A DNA stretch of 64,000 nucleotides from Thamnidium elegans (Eukaryota > Mucoromycota > Mucoromycetes > Mucorales > Mucoraceae), in NCBI GenBank assembly GCA_025201345.1, contig JAIXMG010000001.1:1426001-1490000 (forward strand), in the 5' to 3' direction. Shown here piece after piece: positions 47,996 through 60,200 of the stretch. A program made the translations under genes and the position numbers. The notes beneath the pieces are model-generated. The model saw only the letters and a list, made by a program, of their open reading frames with translations, made no database searches and was not told where the DNA came from. Each line of letters begins with the position of its first letter. The stretch's first letter is position 1.

Positions 47996-49543
47996 ATGAG
48001 CTATACGCCTACTGTGCTTTTATCATTTAATGGATACGAAACACAAAAAAATTCTAAAAAGAAGTCGAATAAAGTTCATGTATCTGCGGCATGCGTAAAG
48101 TCTCAATTTCCCTCCCCCCCAAAAAATATTCTTGCATGATACCACATTTTTTTCTGATTATAATAATAGGTGAACTGTAAAAAGGCACATTTAGCCTGTG
48201 ATGGTAAAAAAAAAAAAAATTGTAAAACCCTGAGATTATTGTATTTTTTTTTTTCTCTTTTTAAAAAAAAAGATTTAATTGAACACACATTTTATTATAG
48301 TATCAAGACCTTGTCAAAGATGTATCAGTACAGATAAGATGGATACTTGTCGTGACGTTCAGCATAAAAAGCGTGGTCGACCAAAGATGATGCGCGATAG
48401 TAATAATAACAAGATTACCAATTATCGAGCCATTTTATTTCCTGCTGAACAGGTGACCACTTCGTCGTCATCAAATGATTCAATGATTGTAAAGTGATTA
48501 TATATATATATATATAATCTGCATAAAAACCTACTTATTTTTTTTTTGGTGTGGTATAGGTTATTCTATCAATGGATTTATGTTGTGCAAGAGTAACCGA
48601 TGAATCATTAGAGTACCTTCAATTATACCCGCAAGAGTTTTCACACCGTTCTATTTACGATTTTTTAATACCAGGTCAAAGCCAACAAGATATGTCTAAA
48701 CTACACAGATGTTTATTAAATAATGTAGTTCAACATCAACAAACAAAGCTTCCCGCAAACGTCATTAGGTCTTCTTCTGAAATGTTTTTCTCCTCTCATA
48801 TCAAAACACTAGCTATTATTGCAAATGGTTCTTTTACCCTTAAAAAAAACTTGCTGTTTCAATGTGGTGGAGAAACCAAAAGACAGGAAAATATGAGCTG
48901 TCAGTTTTATTTAGGGGGTGGGTTAGGTGCCGATCTATTTGAGTCGGATAGTATTCATCAACTGTACATTGTATGTGTACTATCACCTGTTCCTTTGGAT
49001 CTTAATACAAAAAATTGCAATTTAAATACACCACAATCATCACCATCATCATCATCATCTGTTCATGCTGCTGCAGTAGGGACAACACCGCCTTTGTCAA
49101 CTCCAACTGTTACTGCTGCTGCTGCTGCTGCTGCAAGTGTACCATCATTATTACTTAATGGCCCAACTGCATCTGAATCACCAGCCGCTACAATTTATTC
49201 ACTAACAGAAGAAGATATGGCTGATCATAATATGGATGATAATGATGAACTCATTGAATCGATAAATATATTTAAAAAAATGCCAACCAAACCATTGGAA
49301 TTAACAGACCCAGAAAAATTAACTCAGCTGGACAGATTCAGATCTCAAGTTCATCGCACCAAACAATGGATACACCCTCACGAACTTTACTACCGCAATA
49401 CAACTTCTAGTAGACTTTCTGCTGATGCCATTGCGCACACGAGCCGACCCTATCTGTCAAGAAAGTTGCCAAATAATAACAATGGCAGTAGTTCATTGGC
49501 TACTTATAATTGCAGTTTAAAAAAACACACAAAAACCTCTTGA
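47996..49543 (+). CDS. Zn2Cys6 transcription factor with PAS domain
   Basis: Four exons (47996-48094, 48170-48203, 48301-48488, 48560-49543) give about 434 residues. The six cysteines of a fungal binuclear zinc cluster are spread over the first three exons: AAC, then VNCKKAHLACD, SRPCQRC and MDTC, with spacing C-x2-C-x6-C-x5-C-x2-C-x8-C. An AT-hook-like KKRGRPK follows. A PAS-like domain begins near residue 108 (VILSMDLCCARVTDESLEYL, SIYDFLIPG). The rest is Ser/Ala/Thr-rich. It is probably a DNA-binding regulator that senses a ligand or redox state through PAS; targets are unknown. The cluster is cut by a 34-nt exon, so exon-level prediction could miss it. Confidence 0.87.
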
Positions 49544-49689
49544 CATGTGATTCATATAAAGTGACTTTTTTCTCGTGTGACTCATTTCCCTTAAACACCA
49601 TGCAAATAAAAAAATAAAAAATATTTTACACATACTCTCCTTCTCTCTCTCTTTTCTTGAAAAAAAAAAGTTTTTTTATTGTTAAAAAT

Positions 49690-50602
49690 ATGTCAAACCC
49701 TATTGAAGAAGGAAAGAAATCAGCTGCTTATCGCGCTGTCGATGAGTACATCACCGCTGAACATAAAGTAGTTGGTATCGGGTCCGGTTCCACTGTCGTT
49801 TATGTTGTCGAACGTATTTTACAAAGACCCGAATTAAAGCATATTGTCTATGTTCCTACTTCTTTCCAAAGTAAGTTGTTGATTATCGAGGGTGGTCTTA
49901 TTATGGGCAGTATTGAACAGTAAGTATTTTTAAAATTAAGTGTACGTGCGGGGGAAAAAAAAAAGAAAAAAAAGATCTAAATGTATATATGTATAGATAC
50001 CCCGACATTGATGTTACTATTGACGGTGCTGATGAAGTAGATGAGGCATTAAACGTTATCAAGGGTGGTGGAGCTTGTCAATTCCAAGAAAAGTTGGTTG
50101 CTGAAGCTGCCAAAAAATTTGTTATTGTTGCTGGTAAAAAAAAAAAAAAAAATTAACTTGTCAAAACATTTACTTATAAAAAAATCCCGTGTAGACTTTA
50201 GAAAGAAATCAAAGAAACTCGGCACAGAATGGACCAAGGGTGTTCCTATTGAGGTTGTACCCATGACTTATAAATCTGTCATGAAGTCTATCGATACTAA
50301 ATTATCTTTAAAGCCTATCACTTCTAAGCTTCGCATGGTAATTTTTGGCTTGTAAAATTAGATTAAATGTCAAATCTAAATTATTTTTTTTATTGTAGGC
50401 TGTAAACAAGGCTGGTCCTGTTGTTACAGACAACGGTAACTTTGTTGTCGATACTCATTTCGGTGCTATTGAGGATCCTGCTCAATTATTAAAAGAAATT
50501 AAGTTATTGACTGGTGTTTATGAAGTTGGTTTGTTCTGTAACATGGCCGAAAAAGCTTACTTTGGTGAAGAGAACGGATCTGTAGATATTTGGACAAGAT
50601 AA
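49690..50602 (+). CDS. RKI1: Ribose-5-phosphate isomerase (RpiA type)
   Basis: Four exons (49690-49919, 49997-50133, 50195-50337, 50399-50602) give 237 residues. Motifs in order: [10 protein letters not shown] (phosphate binding), [10 protein letters not shown] (catalytic Asp region), [23 protein letters not shown] and [11 protein letters not shown]. It interconverts ribose 5-phosphate and ribulose 5-phosphate in the non-oxidative pentose phosphate pathway in the cytosol. The length is slightly short for a fungal enzyme, but all core motifs are present. It is convergent with the histone H1 gene. Confidence 0.95.
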
Positions 50603-51187
50603 AAAAAAAAAAATCCAGCGCGCTATTTAAACTCCGCCGCTTGTGTAATTTTTTTTTTTGGTTGCAAGTTTTTTTTTTTTTTTTTAAGAAGTAATAAAAA
50701 AAAAATCCTTTTTTTTTTCTTACACAGATTGAAAAAATACAATTAAATTTTTTTTTACTTGATATCTACAGATCAATAGCAAGTAGGTCAAGCGCCGCGT
50801 ATAATTATAAAGAAATATTTTGAAAAAGTTGAATAGATCGCGCTCTCTTTTTTTCGCCCAAAAAAAAAAAAATCCCTTGTGTAAAAAAAAAAAAATTCAG
50901 ATGTAGACTGATAAAAAAGATGTAGTTTTTTTTTTTTTTACGCACGTGTAAGAAAAATTGTTTTTTTAATTTTTTTTTTAATTATAAAAAAAAGGAGATA
51001 TAAAGAAAAAAAAGAGCCCTTGATTCGATGAACTGTACATATATGACAAATGATCCCTTGCGCTGTAAATGATACAATAGGAGAAAATTTTTTTAAAAAA
51101 AAAGAGTGCTAAAAAATGGGAATTGGTGGGGGTAATTGATAATAATAATAATAAAAAAGAATACGTATCAAGAGAGAAAGAAGAAAT
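50603..51187. other. Convergent 3' region of RKI1 and histone H1
   Basis: 585 bp rich in A and T runs on both strands. No gene seen. Confidence 0.6.
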
Positions 51188-52049
51188 TTATGCCTTGGTA
51201 GCCTTCTTCTTGGGGGCAGCTCTCTTAGCAGGTGCCTTCTTGGTAGCAGCAGCCTTCTTAGCAGGAGCCTTAACACCAGCCTTTTCGGTTGTGGTCTTCT
51301 TCTTTGTAGCAGCAACCTTCTTCTTGGGAGCAGCAGCGGCGGCCTTCTTAGCGGGAGCAGCAGCCTTCTTAGCAGGAGAAGCCTTCTTAGCAGGGGCAGC
51401 AGCAGCCTTCTTGGCAGGAGCAGCCTTCTTAGCGGGAGCAGCAGCCTTCTTGGCAGGAGCGGCAGCCTTCTTAGCGGGAGCAGCGGCCTTCTTGGGGGCA
51501 GGAGCGGCAGCCTTCTTAGCGACGACCTTCTTGGCAGCAGCCTTCTTAGCAACGGGCTTCTTGGTTTCAGCCTTAACTTCCTTGTTCAACTTAACAGTAC
51601 CGGAAAGACCTATTTGTAAAAAAAAAAAAAAAAATTAGTTTAATTGATCAACAAATAAACAAATCGCATCCCGTTTTTTTTTTCTTAATCCGTCCCTCTC
51701 ACTCTCACTCACTCTCACTCTCTCTCTTTCTTTTTTTTTGATAATGTATACACGTAAACTTTTTTATATAATTGATATTTACCTTTAGGAAGAGCAAAGA
51801 CGTTCTTGGTGTGACCACGCTTAATAGCAGCAGAGATTTGAGAATCAAAGTGAGTACCAGCAGTGACCTTGTAGTTGGCCAAGATGTACTTCTTGATAGC
51901 AGGTCTGGAAGAACCCTTTCTTTCCTTTAAAGAGAGAATGGCAGCTACAAAAAAAAAACGAGATCGAATAAATATCCAGCACTGAAAACTTTTTATGTGT
52001 GTACCCTTTTATATTTACCTTTGATCATAGCCTCATACTAAAAACGTTA

Positions 52050-52085
<36 letters not shown>

Positions 52086-52188
52086 GTCAATAAAAAAAAG
52101 TTAAAAAGAAAAGGTTGATCAAATTGCTTACAGTAGGGTGTTCAGCTTTCTTGGCAGGAGTAGTTTTCTTAACAGCGGCAGCAACCAT
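51188..52188 (-). CDS. Linker histone H1
   Basis: Four minus-strand exons (52188-52132, 52037-52019, 51944-51783, 51609-51188) give 219 residues. The short N-tail is Ala/Lys-rich. The globular H15 winged-helix domain runs from about residue 16 to 82 (EHPTYEAMIKAAILSLKER, SSRPAIKKYILANYKV, QISAAIKRGHTKN). The C-tail consists of about a dozen AKKAAAP-type repeats, typical of H1 tails that neutralise linker DNA. The second exon is only 19 nt (YEAMIK plus one base). A TATA box and a CCAAT motif lie upstream. The opposite-strand frames here are shadows of the Lys/Ala repeats. Confidence 0.95.
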
Positions 52189-52282
52189 TATTTAATATGT
52201 ATATAAAAAAAAATTTTTTGGGGAAAAAAGTAATAAGAAGGGGAAAAAAAAAGAAAAGTGAAAAGGTTACAAAAAAACTTGT

Positions 52283-52291
52283 CTTTTTATA
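52283..52291 (-). promoter_or_regulatory. Histone H1 TATA box
   Basis: Reads TATAAAAAG on the minus strand, about 95 bp upstream of the H1 ATG. A CCAAT motif lies near 52333, about 145 bp upstream, in the reverse sense. Confidence 0.5.
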
Positions 52292-54037
52292 CCCAAACTC
52301 TTAAATTAGCTGAGAATGATAAAATAAGCCAATCATTTGACTTGCTTGATTTTTTTAAATTTTTTTTTTACCTTTTAAAAAAATTTTGAGCAAAAAAAAA
52401 AAAAAAAAAAGGAACGCGCCATTTTTTTGGATTATGAAAAAAAAAAAAAAAAGCCTTTTTTTTTTTAATGAAAAAAAACGAAAAGAAACAAGATAATATC
52501 AAAGTAGTATAGGTACTATTGTTGAGTAAACAGTTTACTGCTTATGTTTTGATGTTTACTTCATTCTAAATGTCCTTTTTTCTCTCTCATTTTTTTATTC
52601 GCCTTTTTTTTATTTTTTTTTATTCATTTTAAAAAAAACCTGTTTCCTCCTTTTTTTTCTAAAAAAAAAAAAAAAAAAAAAATTGATTGATATATTTCTA
52701 TTGATATTAGACTCAAAAATAAAGTATATAATACTAAAGTATGTATCTATAATATATTTGCTAAAGAATAGTCGCTCCATTGTATCATTTTCTTATTTTT
52801 TATATCATCTTTTTCTGCTTCATCATTTTACAAAATAAATTGAGCCATAAATTTTGAACGAAAAAATTTTTCGTCATGTTATCTATCTTTTTTATTCTCT
52901 AAATCAAGCCTTTTATTTTTATACGAAAACAATAAGCAATCATACATAACAAAGGGCCTATAAAGTGTAGATACATCTTTATATTTATAAAAGTATATGG
53001 ATGTATATATATATATTTTCCCTTGGTACATTGTAATAACTCGTTTGGAAAAGAAAAAAAAAAAGAGGATAAGGAATAATAAAAAAAAGTTTTTTTTTTT
53101 TTTTTGGGGAGTTTTTTTCTTCATCATGTTACATAACCTTTTTGATAAGGAATAAAAAGTAATAAAAAAAAAGTAAATGCTACTTGTAATAGGACAAGTA
53201 GTATACAATATCTATAGCTTTCCATTGTCTTTAAAACCTTGACTCATATTGAATAATGATGATTACATTATTTAAAGGGTTGTTTACATTTTCCTATCTC
53301 AAAAAATTAGGAAGGAGCCTAGATTAATATGAATTGAAAATGTATCAAGAATACCTTCTCTTTTTTTTCTTGAAGGCGATCTTTACCATTGATATACAAT
53401 ACCATTTCAAACTTACAAGAGTATATCAAAGCATACTTCTCTATTAAAATAATGCTATTGTTGGATTGATTTACTATGTACCAATTCCATTTTTCAAATA
53501 TTCATTCCTAAAGTACCCTTGCAAAAAAAAAAAAAGGAAAAAAAAAAAGAGGGAATTTTTTTTTTTTTTTCTATCATCATCAAAATTTTAGTCGCAAATT
53601 TTATTATTCAATTTCATTCACTTCTTGTTAGTAAAGTATATCTGAAATTTCTAGGAATAATAGTCATTGTCTTTAAAAACATATACATGTATTTTTTATA
53701 CTATTTCACCACTAAAAAAAAATGTTGATTTCGCTAAAAACAAGTGTTTTTATTTTATCACTAAAAAATTAAAAAAAAAGTTGGGGGAATTTTTTTTTTT
53801 TCACATCCAAATAAATTAAATTTTCTTCTCACATTCGGACTCGTGTTAAAAAGAAAGAAAGGAATATACATAAAACATTTAAAAAAAAATAGACAAAAAG
53901 GGCGGTAAACTTGCTACTTCTATCCGTGGCATCCTTTGGCGTATATATTCAACTTTTTTTTTTTTTATCTAGTAATGCTTTTAAGAAAGTGGCATCTATT
54001 CAATTTTAAAAATTGTTAGATTTAAATTTTTTCGTTT

Positions 54038-54709
54038 CGTCATCATGAAAATAAAAATTTGAAAATAATAAAAAAAAAAAAAAAAAAGAGTTTTCAAGAT
54101 ATAGTTTTTTTTTTCGAAAAAAAAAAAGCTATATGATAGTCAAGATCAAAGGATAGTACACACTATACATCCGCTTTCACAGCTATGTCTGCATTGCATA
54201 GCTACTTTTCTTTGCAATTGTATACAAGTAAAAAAATAAAAATATAAAATATAAAAAAAAGATTCCGTCATCATAATCTTTAATTTCTTCTCTCACACAC
54301 ACTCTCTTTTTTTTTCGACAGGTTTTTGCAGTAATATTAACCATCTGGATATGCTAAATGCTAGTAATTATACTTATGTTATGCTTGTATTTATTGGTAT
54401 AGCATTGCCCTGATATTTGTGGGTAAAATAGTAGATCTTCAAAACTCTTTAATTCATCCTGAGATTTTCTGTTCTACAAAATTTGCTTCGTCATCATAAA
54501 AAATCAGAAAACATTTCAAATGCGTAAAAATCCTGCGCCCAATTCGAATCCAAGTATATCATAGTATACTAAAGGGTACATTCTTTTTTATATTACTGCT
54601 ATACAGCCTCAACTCGCTTGCTGTAACAAACTCGGAACAATTAGAGTTTGAGGGTAAAATGGTAAAGAGTAACATGAATATTTTTTTTTGGAAAAGCGCT
54701 CCGTCATCA
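54038..54709 (-). repeat. Four evenly spaced TGATGACG motifs
   Basis: CGTCATCA on the plus strand (TGATGACG on minus) occurs at 54038, 54266, 54489 and 54702, spaced 228, 223 and 213 bp. On the minus strand each is followed by R-A-R (AAA, GAA, AAG or GAG). TGATGA is the consensus of a snoRNA C box, but canonical CTGA D boxes with terminal stems were not found at the right distance. Confidence 0.6.
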
Positions 54710-56229
54710 AGAAACAATCCATTACAACGAAAATTTTCTAGAAGATGTACTTTAAATCAGCATAGATAGATACAGTCAATTCATCTTTTTCTTTATCATG
54801 TTGTAAAAGCCCCTCAGAGCTTACTACCGGTTAGAGAACCGTAGTGATGCAAGAAAAAGAAAAATGAAAATCGATCCACCTCACAACAAAAAAACTTTCG
54901 GTAACTAAGGTGACATTCACTTTAGTTTTAACAAGACACACATAATAATTTTTTTTTACAGTGGATTGTAAATAGTAATAAAAAGAAGCTCAAATGCCCT
55001 TCTCCCCTTTTTTTTGAATCACTGCTACTACTACTACTAATTAAAAAAAAAAAGGCATTTATTTAAAAAAGTTTATTTTTAAGGTTTGGTCCTGCAAAGT
55101 TTCGAAAATGAAAAAATTTCCTAAATCCAGAACCGTAATTTATGTAAGTACCTTTACTACATTGAAATAATCCATGATACAATTCTCCTTTTTTTTTTTT
55201 ATTACTTTTTTGATCGCCTTGTCTTTGTTACACTTGGTGGTGTCATTTGGGGTTACGCAAAAGAAACATACACAAATCACATGCTAGCTTTTGATCTGAG
55301 CAAACTAATAAAAAACCTACCGAATAAGAAACAACATGAATAACTTATTGCATACATAAAACCATGTCGGGTTTTTTTTTAAGATAGCAAGGACAATAAG
55401 TTACACGCATTAACATACGTATGACAAGGAAAGCATATTGCAATCATGCGTTATCATGCTAATTACTTTCTGCACTGAAACAAGTAATAAAAAAGTGTTA
55501 CATAAAAAAAAATATTGGTCGTGCACATTATCTTCCTAAATATTTTCCAATGTTTGCAAAAGGTTTATTCATGCCTATACGTTCTCCAATAAATATTTAT
55601 TCAAAAAGACAAGGTTTTTTTTTTGTTCCAGTGATAAAATAGTAAAGACATGAATTTTTTTTTTTTTTTTAAAAAAAAAAAATCATCCTATAAAACACAT
55701 TCTGTAACTTTTAATTGTTTCAACTAAAACTCTTACTGTTTTTTTATTTGAGGGGAGAGAAGCCTCTGATTTTAGTCATTTTAACTCCAAATGTAGTAAC
55801 AAATCTTATAGCGGAACTAACACAAAAATTAAAAATTTTCTTCTGTTTTATTCCTGGCAGAAAAAAAAAACAAATCAGCAGGTTAGATGCATAAAAATGG
55901 ATATTCGCTTTTTTTTTCCAATCTCAGTAGTGTATATTCCATGACAACATTATAGTCTGAAATAGACTTTTTCCGTACGCTAAAATAATTGGTTTTGCGT
56001 TACCATGATACAAAACTTTGTTTTTTTTAATATATATAAAATTAAGAAATATGAGAAAGGGGGAGAAGAAAAAAAAAAGTTTTTTAAAAGGAAAAATAAT
56101 AAATAATATGTCAATAACTTGTATACAAGAAAAAAAAAAAAAAAGAAAGAGAAAAATAATAAAAGAATAAGGGAATATATACGTAATCATGATGAGGAGA
56201 GTGTGTACTCATGTTTTTCTGCAAAAGGA

Positions 56230-57738
56230 TTAAATCAATACTTCACGTTGATCTCTTCTTCTTTGCTCACGAATTCTTTCAATTTCGATCGATCTAGGAT
56301 CTAATACTCCAGTTGTTAAACTGCGAGTTGGTATAGTGATGAACTTGGGCATAGGGCGAAGTTCTAAGTCAAGTGATATATTGATAGCTTTTTTTTTTAA
56401 ATATAATAATAATAATTAGACATGATGCAATGTGATTTTTTTTTTTAATATTACCCGCTTGAAGATGTTCCACCCATGATATCATTTCTACATGGGAAGA
56501 TAGTCTTAATAGTAGCTGTGGACCTTGTTGTGTAGTTAATCGGAGTGCGTTGGGACGCCTAAAGTAGTCTAGTGCTCGGGACGCTTCAGCTCCTGCTAAC
56601 GAAATAGTGAACATCGGAGTATAGTAGTATTTATGATAGTAGCAGTAAGGTGTACGAAGTGGCCATCTATAATAATTACGATAATCAATAGTAGAAGAAG
56701 TTTTTGTAGGTGCTGTACGGTACACTCGAAGCATTGTACCCCAAAGTTCTATATAAAGTTTTCTAGAATAAAAAAAAAAATACACATGAGTTTCTTTTAA
56801 GGTATAGTATAAAAAAATAAAAATAAAAATACCTCCATCCTCTATATCTACTTTTGATATCTGGAGAATCCAATTCTTTTTTAACATTGACATAACCCAT
56901 TTTATATACAGTACAAGAATACCCAGGTAATTCTTCTTTTCCTTCTTCTTCACGTGGAAATATCATGGATCGACACTTATCTAACCTTTTTCCGTAAATG
57001 GAGGAAGAAGAATAATCGGGCGGGGGAGTTGAAAATGATGGTAACTGAATTGGCATGGAAACAGGTCTGCTGCCGCTTATGGTTTGTTTATTATTGTTAT
57101 TTCTCGGTCGAGATGTTACGGTACCGGGTACTTTAAAGGAGTGCTGGAAATCCTGAGCGGATGATGTATTTGTTTGTACAGAAGGTATGACAACAATAGA
57201 AGGTGATGGTACTCTTTTGGTATAAAACGAATCGAATGCATTAATTGCGTTTATTATGGAAGATGGTGTCATTAGAGGACTATCATCATCATCGTCATCG
57301 TCAACACTAAACGCACTTTTAACACTAAAGAAATCAACTTGTTCTTCTTCTACTACTTCTTCTCTGTGTGTATATAAAGGGTGTTGTTGAATATGACTTT
57401 TAAGAGCTCTAGAACAATTGCATAATAAACCAAGGTCTCCAGGATCTTTAAGGCCTATTTTAACGAAATCTGTTTCTGACATGAATAAAAATCTATTCAG
57501 GTCAATTCCTGCATTTTGAAATAGTGGTATATGATGTTCAAGAGATAAATTTGTCAAGACAACAGAAAATAAACTACTTTTGTTGTCATTAAAAGCTAAA
57601 AAAAAAAAAAAAAAAAACGATACAATGATTAATACATGAAGAAATTTTATTGTTTTATTTACTATTGTTACCTAAAAAAGAATCTTGTTCTTTATTATCA
57701 AAGTCAGTGATTGTATTTCGACCAATATGTTGTTCCAT
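56230..57738 (-). CDS. SAM and PH domain protein
   Basis: Four minus-strand exons (57738-57672, 57595-56833, 56762-56455, 56387-56230) give about 431 residues. A SAM domain lies at about 36-90 (LSLEHHIPLFQNAGIDLNRF, DFVKIGLKDPGDL). A disordered Ser/Pro/Asp-rich linker includes an acidic run. A C-terminal PH domain starts near residue 276 (KLYIELWGTMLRVYRT) and ends with RLSSHVEMISWVEHLQA, then LDLELRPMPKFITIPTR. This last block is typical of a fungal PH-protein family. It probably localises to membranes by phosphoinositide binding and oligomerises or binds partners through SAM. The specific pathway is unknown; polarity or signalling is only an inference. Confidence 0.85.
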
Positions 57739-57853
57739 TTTTTACTCTATGAATAGCATAAATTAAGAGAAGAAGAAGAAAAAAAGGGACGCTTTTTTTA
57801 TATGAAAAAAAAAAAAAAAAAAAAAAAAAGAATACGGAAGGAAGGAGAAATGC

Positions 57854-57884
<31 letters not shown>

Positions 57885-58071
57885 GTATTTTTCAAATAAC
57901 ATCGTCAGCCAAATTAGGGTCAATTATCATATTTGACTCGTGACAATAGGGAAAAGTCTCTGCCTAAATTTTTTCACACATTGCGAAGATCCTACATCTT
58001 TTTTATTATTATTTCAAAACGCCAATTTTGGTTAAAGTTGAAAAAAAAAACTCCTCTTAAAAATATTTATT
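57739..58071. other. Spacer with two long A runs
   Basis: A runs of ~24-25 bases at 57805 and 57855 lie between the SAM-PH start and the 3' end of the CDF transporter gene. No gene seen. Confidence 0.6.
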
Positions 58072-59640
58072 TTACTTTGATTTTTGATGCTGGGTAAACG
58101 TTAATTTTTTTTAGTGTGATTAAAATATATATCATTTTTTACCTCTGGTTTATGCAATGTTTCGTAGTCAACATGAACAAAAGCGCGTTCTACGTCAGGT
58201 AAAGATTCCAACTTTTGTTGAAGTGCTTCTCCAATATCATGTGAATTTCGTAGTTCCATATTGGGAGGCAAAACAATGTCTACCTCAACAAATAAACTAT
58301 TGCCTGCGTGGTAAGCTTTACACGTATCCACCTGAACAACACCAGGATGTGTAAGCGCTTAAAAAAAAAATAAAACAATGAAAACTTGATTTTGTAATGT
58401 TTATACATGAAAAACTAACCGATATAAGTAATCAAGTTTAAAAAGCTCGTATCTGCACTTCTTCCGACAACCAATGGGATATGCTCTAAAAAAGGGAGTA
58501 AGCATTTTTTTTTACGGACAAAAAAATCATTTACCAAATAAAGTTGATGTCCAACTCTGTAATATAATTATTGCAATAACAATAGAACCAACCGGATCTA
58601 CCCAACCCGCAACCTTACTACCTACAATACCAGTAGTCAAACCTAAAGAATTTACTAATAAATCATTACGATGGTCTTGCGCCAAAACTCGTGCTGAACT
58701 AAATTGCGATAGGGTTTTACAATAGATATACAATAACAACTTGACAGCTTATACAGTGATAAATGATGATTAATAATATTAGGATTGTCACAAGACTTTT
58801 TTTTTATTTTTATTTTACCCAGAGCAGCTGATATAAAGCCGATAGCTAAAGGTGTTAAATCAGGTGAATGTTGACTAGAATCACCTAGTTTCTGAGAGGC
58901 TTCGACCTAGACCAATAATGTATTGTTATTGTTTATATAGACAATATATATATATATATATATATATAAATATTTACAATTAAAAAGAGAGCTACACAAG
59001 ACATCAAACATGAAAATACGATTATTCCAACCGTTTCCATTCGAGATTTACCCTGAATCGTTTGAACGATGGGATGTTTAATTTAATCAAAATAATAAAT
59101 ATAATGTATATGTTACTTACGGCTGGGTACTTTGTTACGTTCGATTTAGATGCTTGTCTAGAAGCCCATAGCAATACAACTGAACTCAATAAGTCCATAA
59201 AAGCATCGATCATGGTAGAGAAAATAGATAATGACCCAGAGGTCACGGCAGCTACTAACTGTAAAATAAACAATAAAATATTCGCAGCTACTGATCCATA
59301 AATGGCTATTTTCAACTAAAATAGATAATAAATAAAAATAAAAAAATTGTATGTGTATCTTATATATTACTTTTAGTAACTGCTTTTGTTCTTCGTCATC
59401 ATCACCTTCATTTAATGCAGTCAACATATTATCAATCATATCATTTTGATTTTGATAAAAGTTTTGAAGCTTCTTTTGCCCCTTCAATTGAACCTGAATA
59501 TAATCATCTGCCGTCTTTTGATCCTTTAAAGATAAGGGATCGTTGAGAGTTAATTCATGTTCTTCGACATGAAAGCTACGGTTAGTTGCATTTCTGTGCT
59601 TTAATTGAATAGATTCAACCGTTTGCGTCGTCGTTGACAT
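58072..59640 (-). CDS. Cation diffusion facilitator (CDF) transporter, Mn-type motifs
   Basis: Eight minus-strand exons (59640-59371, 59315-59121, 59052-58978, 58906-58819, 58747-58535, 58485-58420, 58357-58143, 58089-58072) give about 379 residues. A cytosolic N-terminus is followed by six membrane segments and a C-terminal metal-sensing domain (HAGNSLFVEVDIVLP, VHVDYETLHKPE). The metal-site motifs in TM2 (DAFMD) and TM5 (DHRND) are DxxxD. This is the signature of the Mn-transporting CDF group such as plant MTP8-MTP11, whereas zinc CDFs have HxxxD. It likely moves Mn2+ or Fe2+ from the cytosol into an organelle in exchange for protons. The last exon is only 18 nt; it was chosen because HKPEH is the usual family ending. 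If unspliced, the frame ends 15 codons later at 58101. Confidence 0.88.
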
Positions 59641-60158
59641 AATATAAGAAAAGATTGTTTAAGTAAGAAAAAGAAAAGGTCAGAAAAAAAAAATAGAGAG
59701 GCAAATAAATATGTGGGGCTGCAAACCAATTATGTATAAAAGGAGATAACATGACTACCACCTACTGGTTTGTTATATAGGCAATTGCACCTCAAATCAA
59801 GATACATTTTTTACATGCGGCACGCTTTTTTTTTTTCGGCTTATCCAAGCTTATGTTCCTATAATAGTAGATCGCTCAATTTCAGGAAAAAAAAATAGCT
59901 TTAACTAAGACAAATGAGAAGAGTTTTTTTTTTTTTTTTTTTTTTTTACCTGCAGTCATCTAAATTGCCTGACCTGGGACTGATGCTACAATGTAAACAA
60001 ATGTATAAAGTAGCTAGCCAAGTGGTTCAGAAATAACATATCTATGCTTACTTATCTTTATAATATACACATAATAGCAGACGGTATTTTTGGGCAGGTA
60101 AACCATCCGTATTTACATATACTAAACGCCGGCATCTGTAAAAATCCCTCTCCGTCCG

Positions 60159-60200
<42 letters not shown>

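Larger units (their letters stand above)
52189..56229. other. 4-kb gene-free region
   Basis: No frame is convincing. It has extreme homopolymer content (A runs at 52390-52410, 52660-52681, 54070-54087; T runs at 53091-53105, 55645-55658). Between 54038 and 54709 an 8-bp motif recurs four times at regular spacing. An unannotated non-coding RNA or structural role is possible but not shown. Confidence 0.5.

Noticed and set aside
51123..51638. Long plus-strand frame and a second minus-strand frame opposite or within histone H1
   Set aside because: They are shadows of the AKKAAAP repeats; their Leu/Arg or Ala/Phe-rich translations have no independent support, and the H1 reading has a globular domain and correct splice phases.
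54530..54560. ATTCGAATCC resembling a tRNA T-loop
   Set aside because: No acceptor, D or anticodon arms could be paired around it.
54038..54709. Calling the TGATGACG repeats definite C/D snoRNAs
   Set aside because: CTGA D boxes with flanking terminal stems are missing at 60-120 nt downstream on the minus strand, so only a repeat motif is reported.
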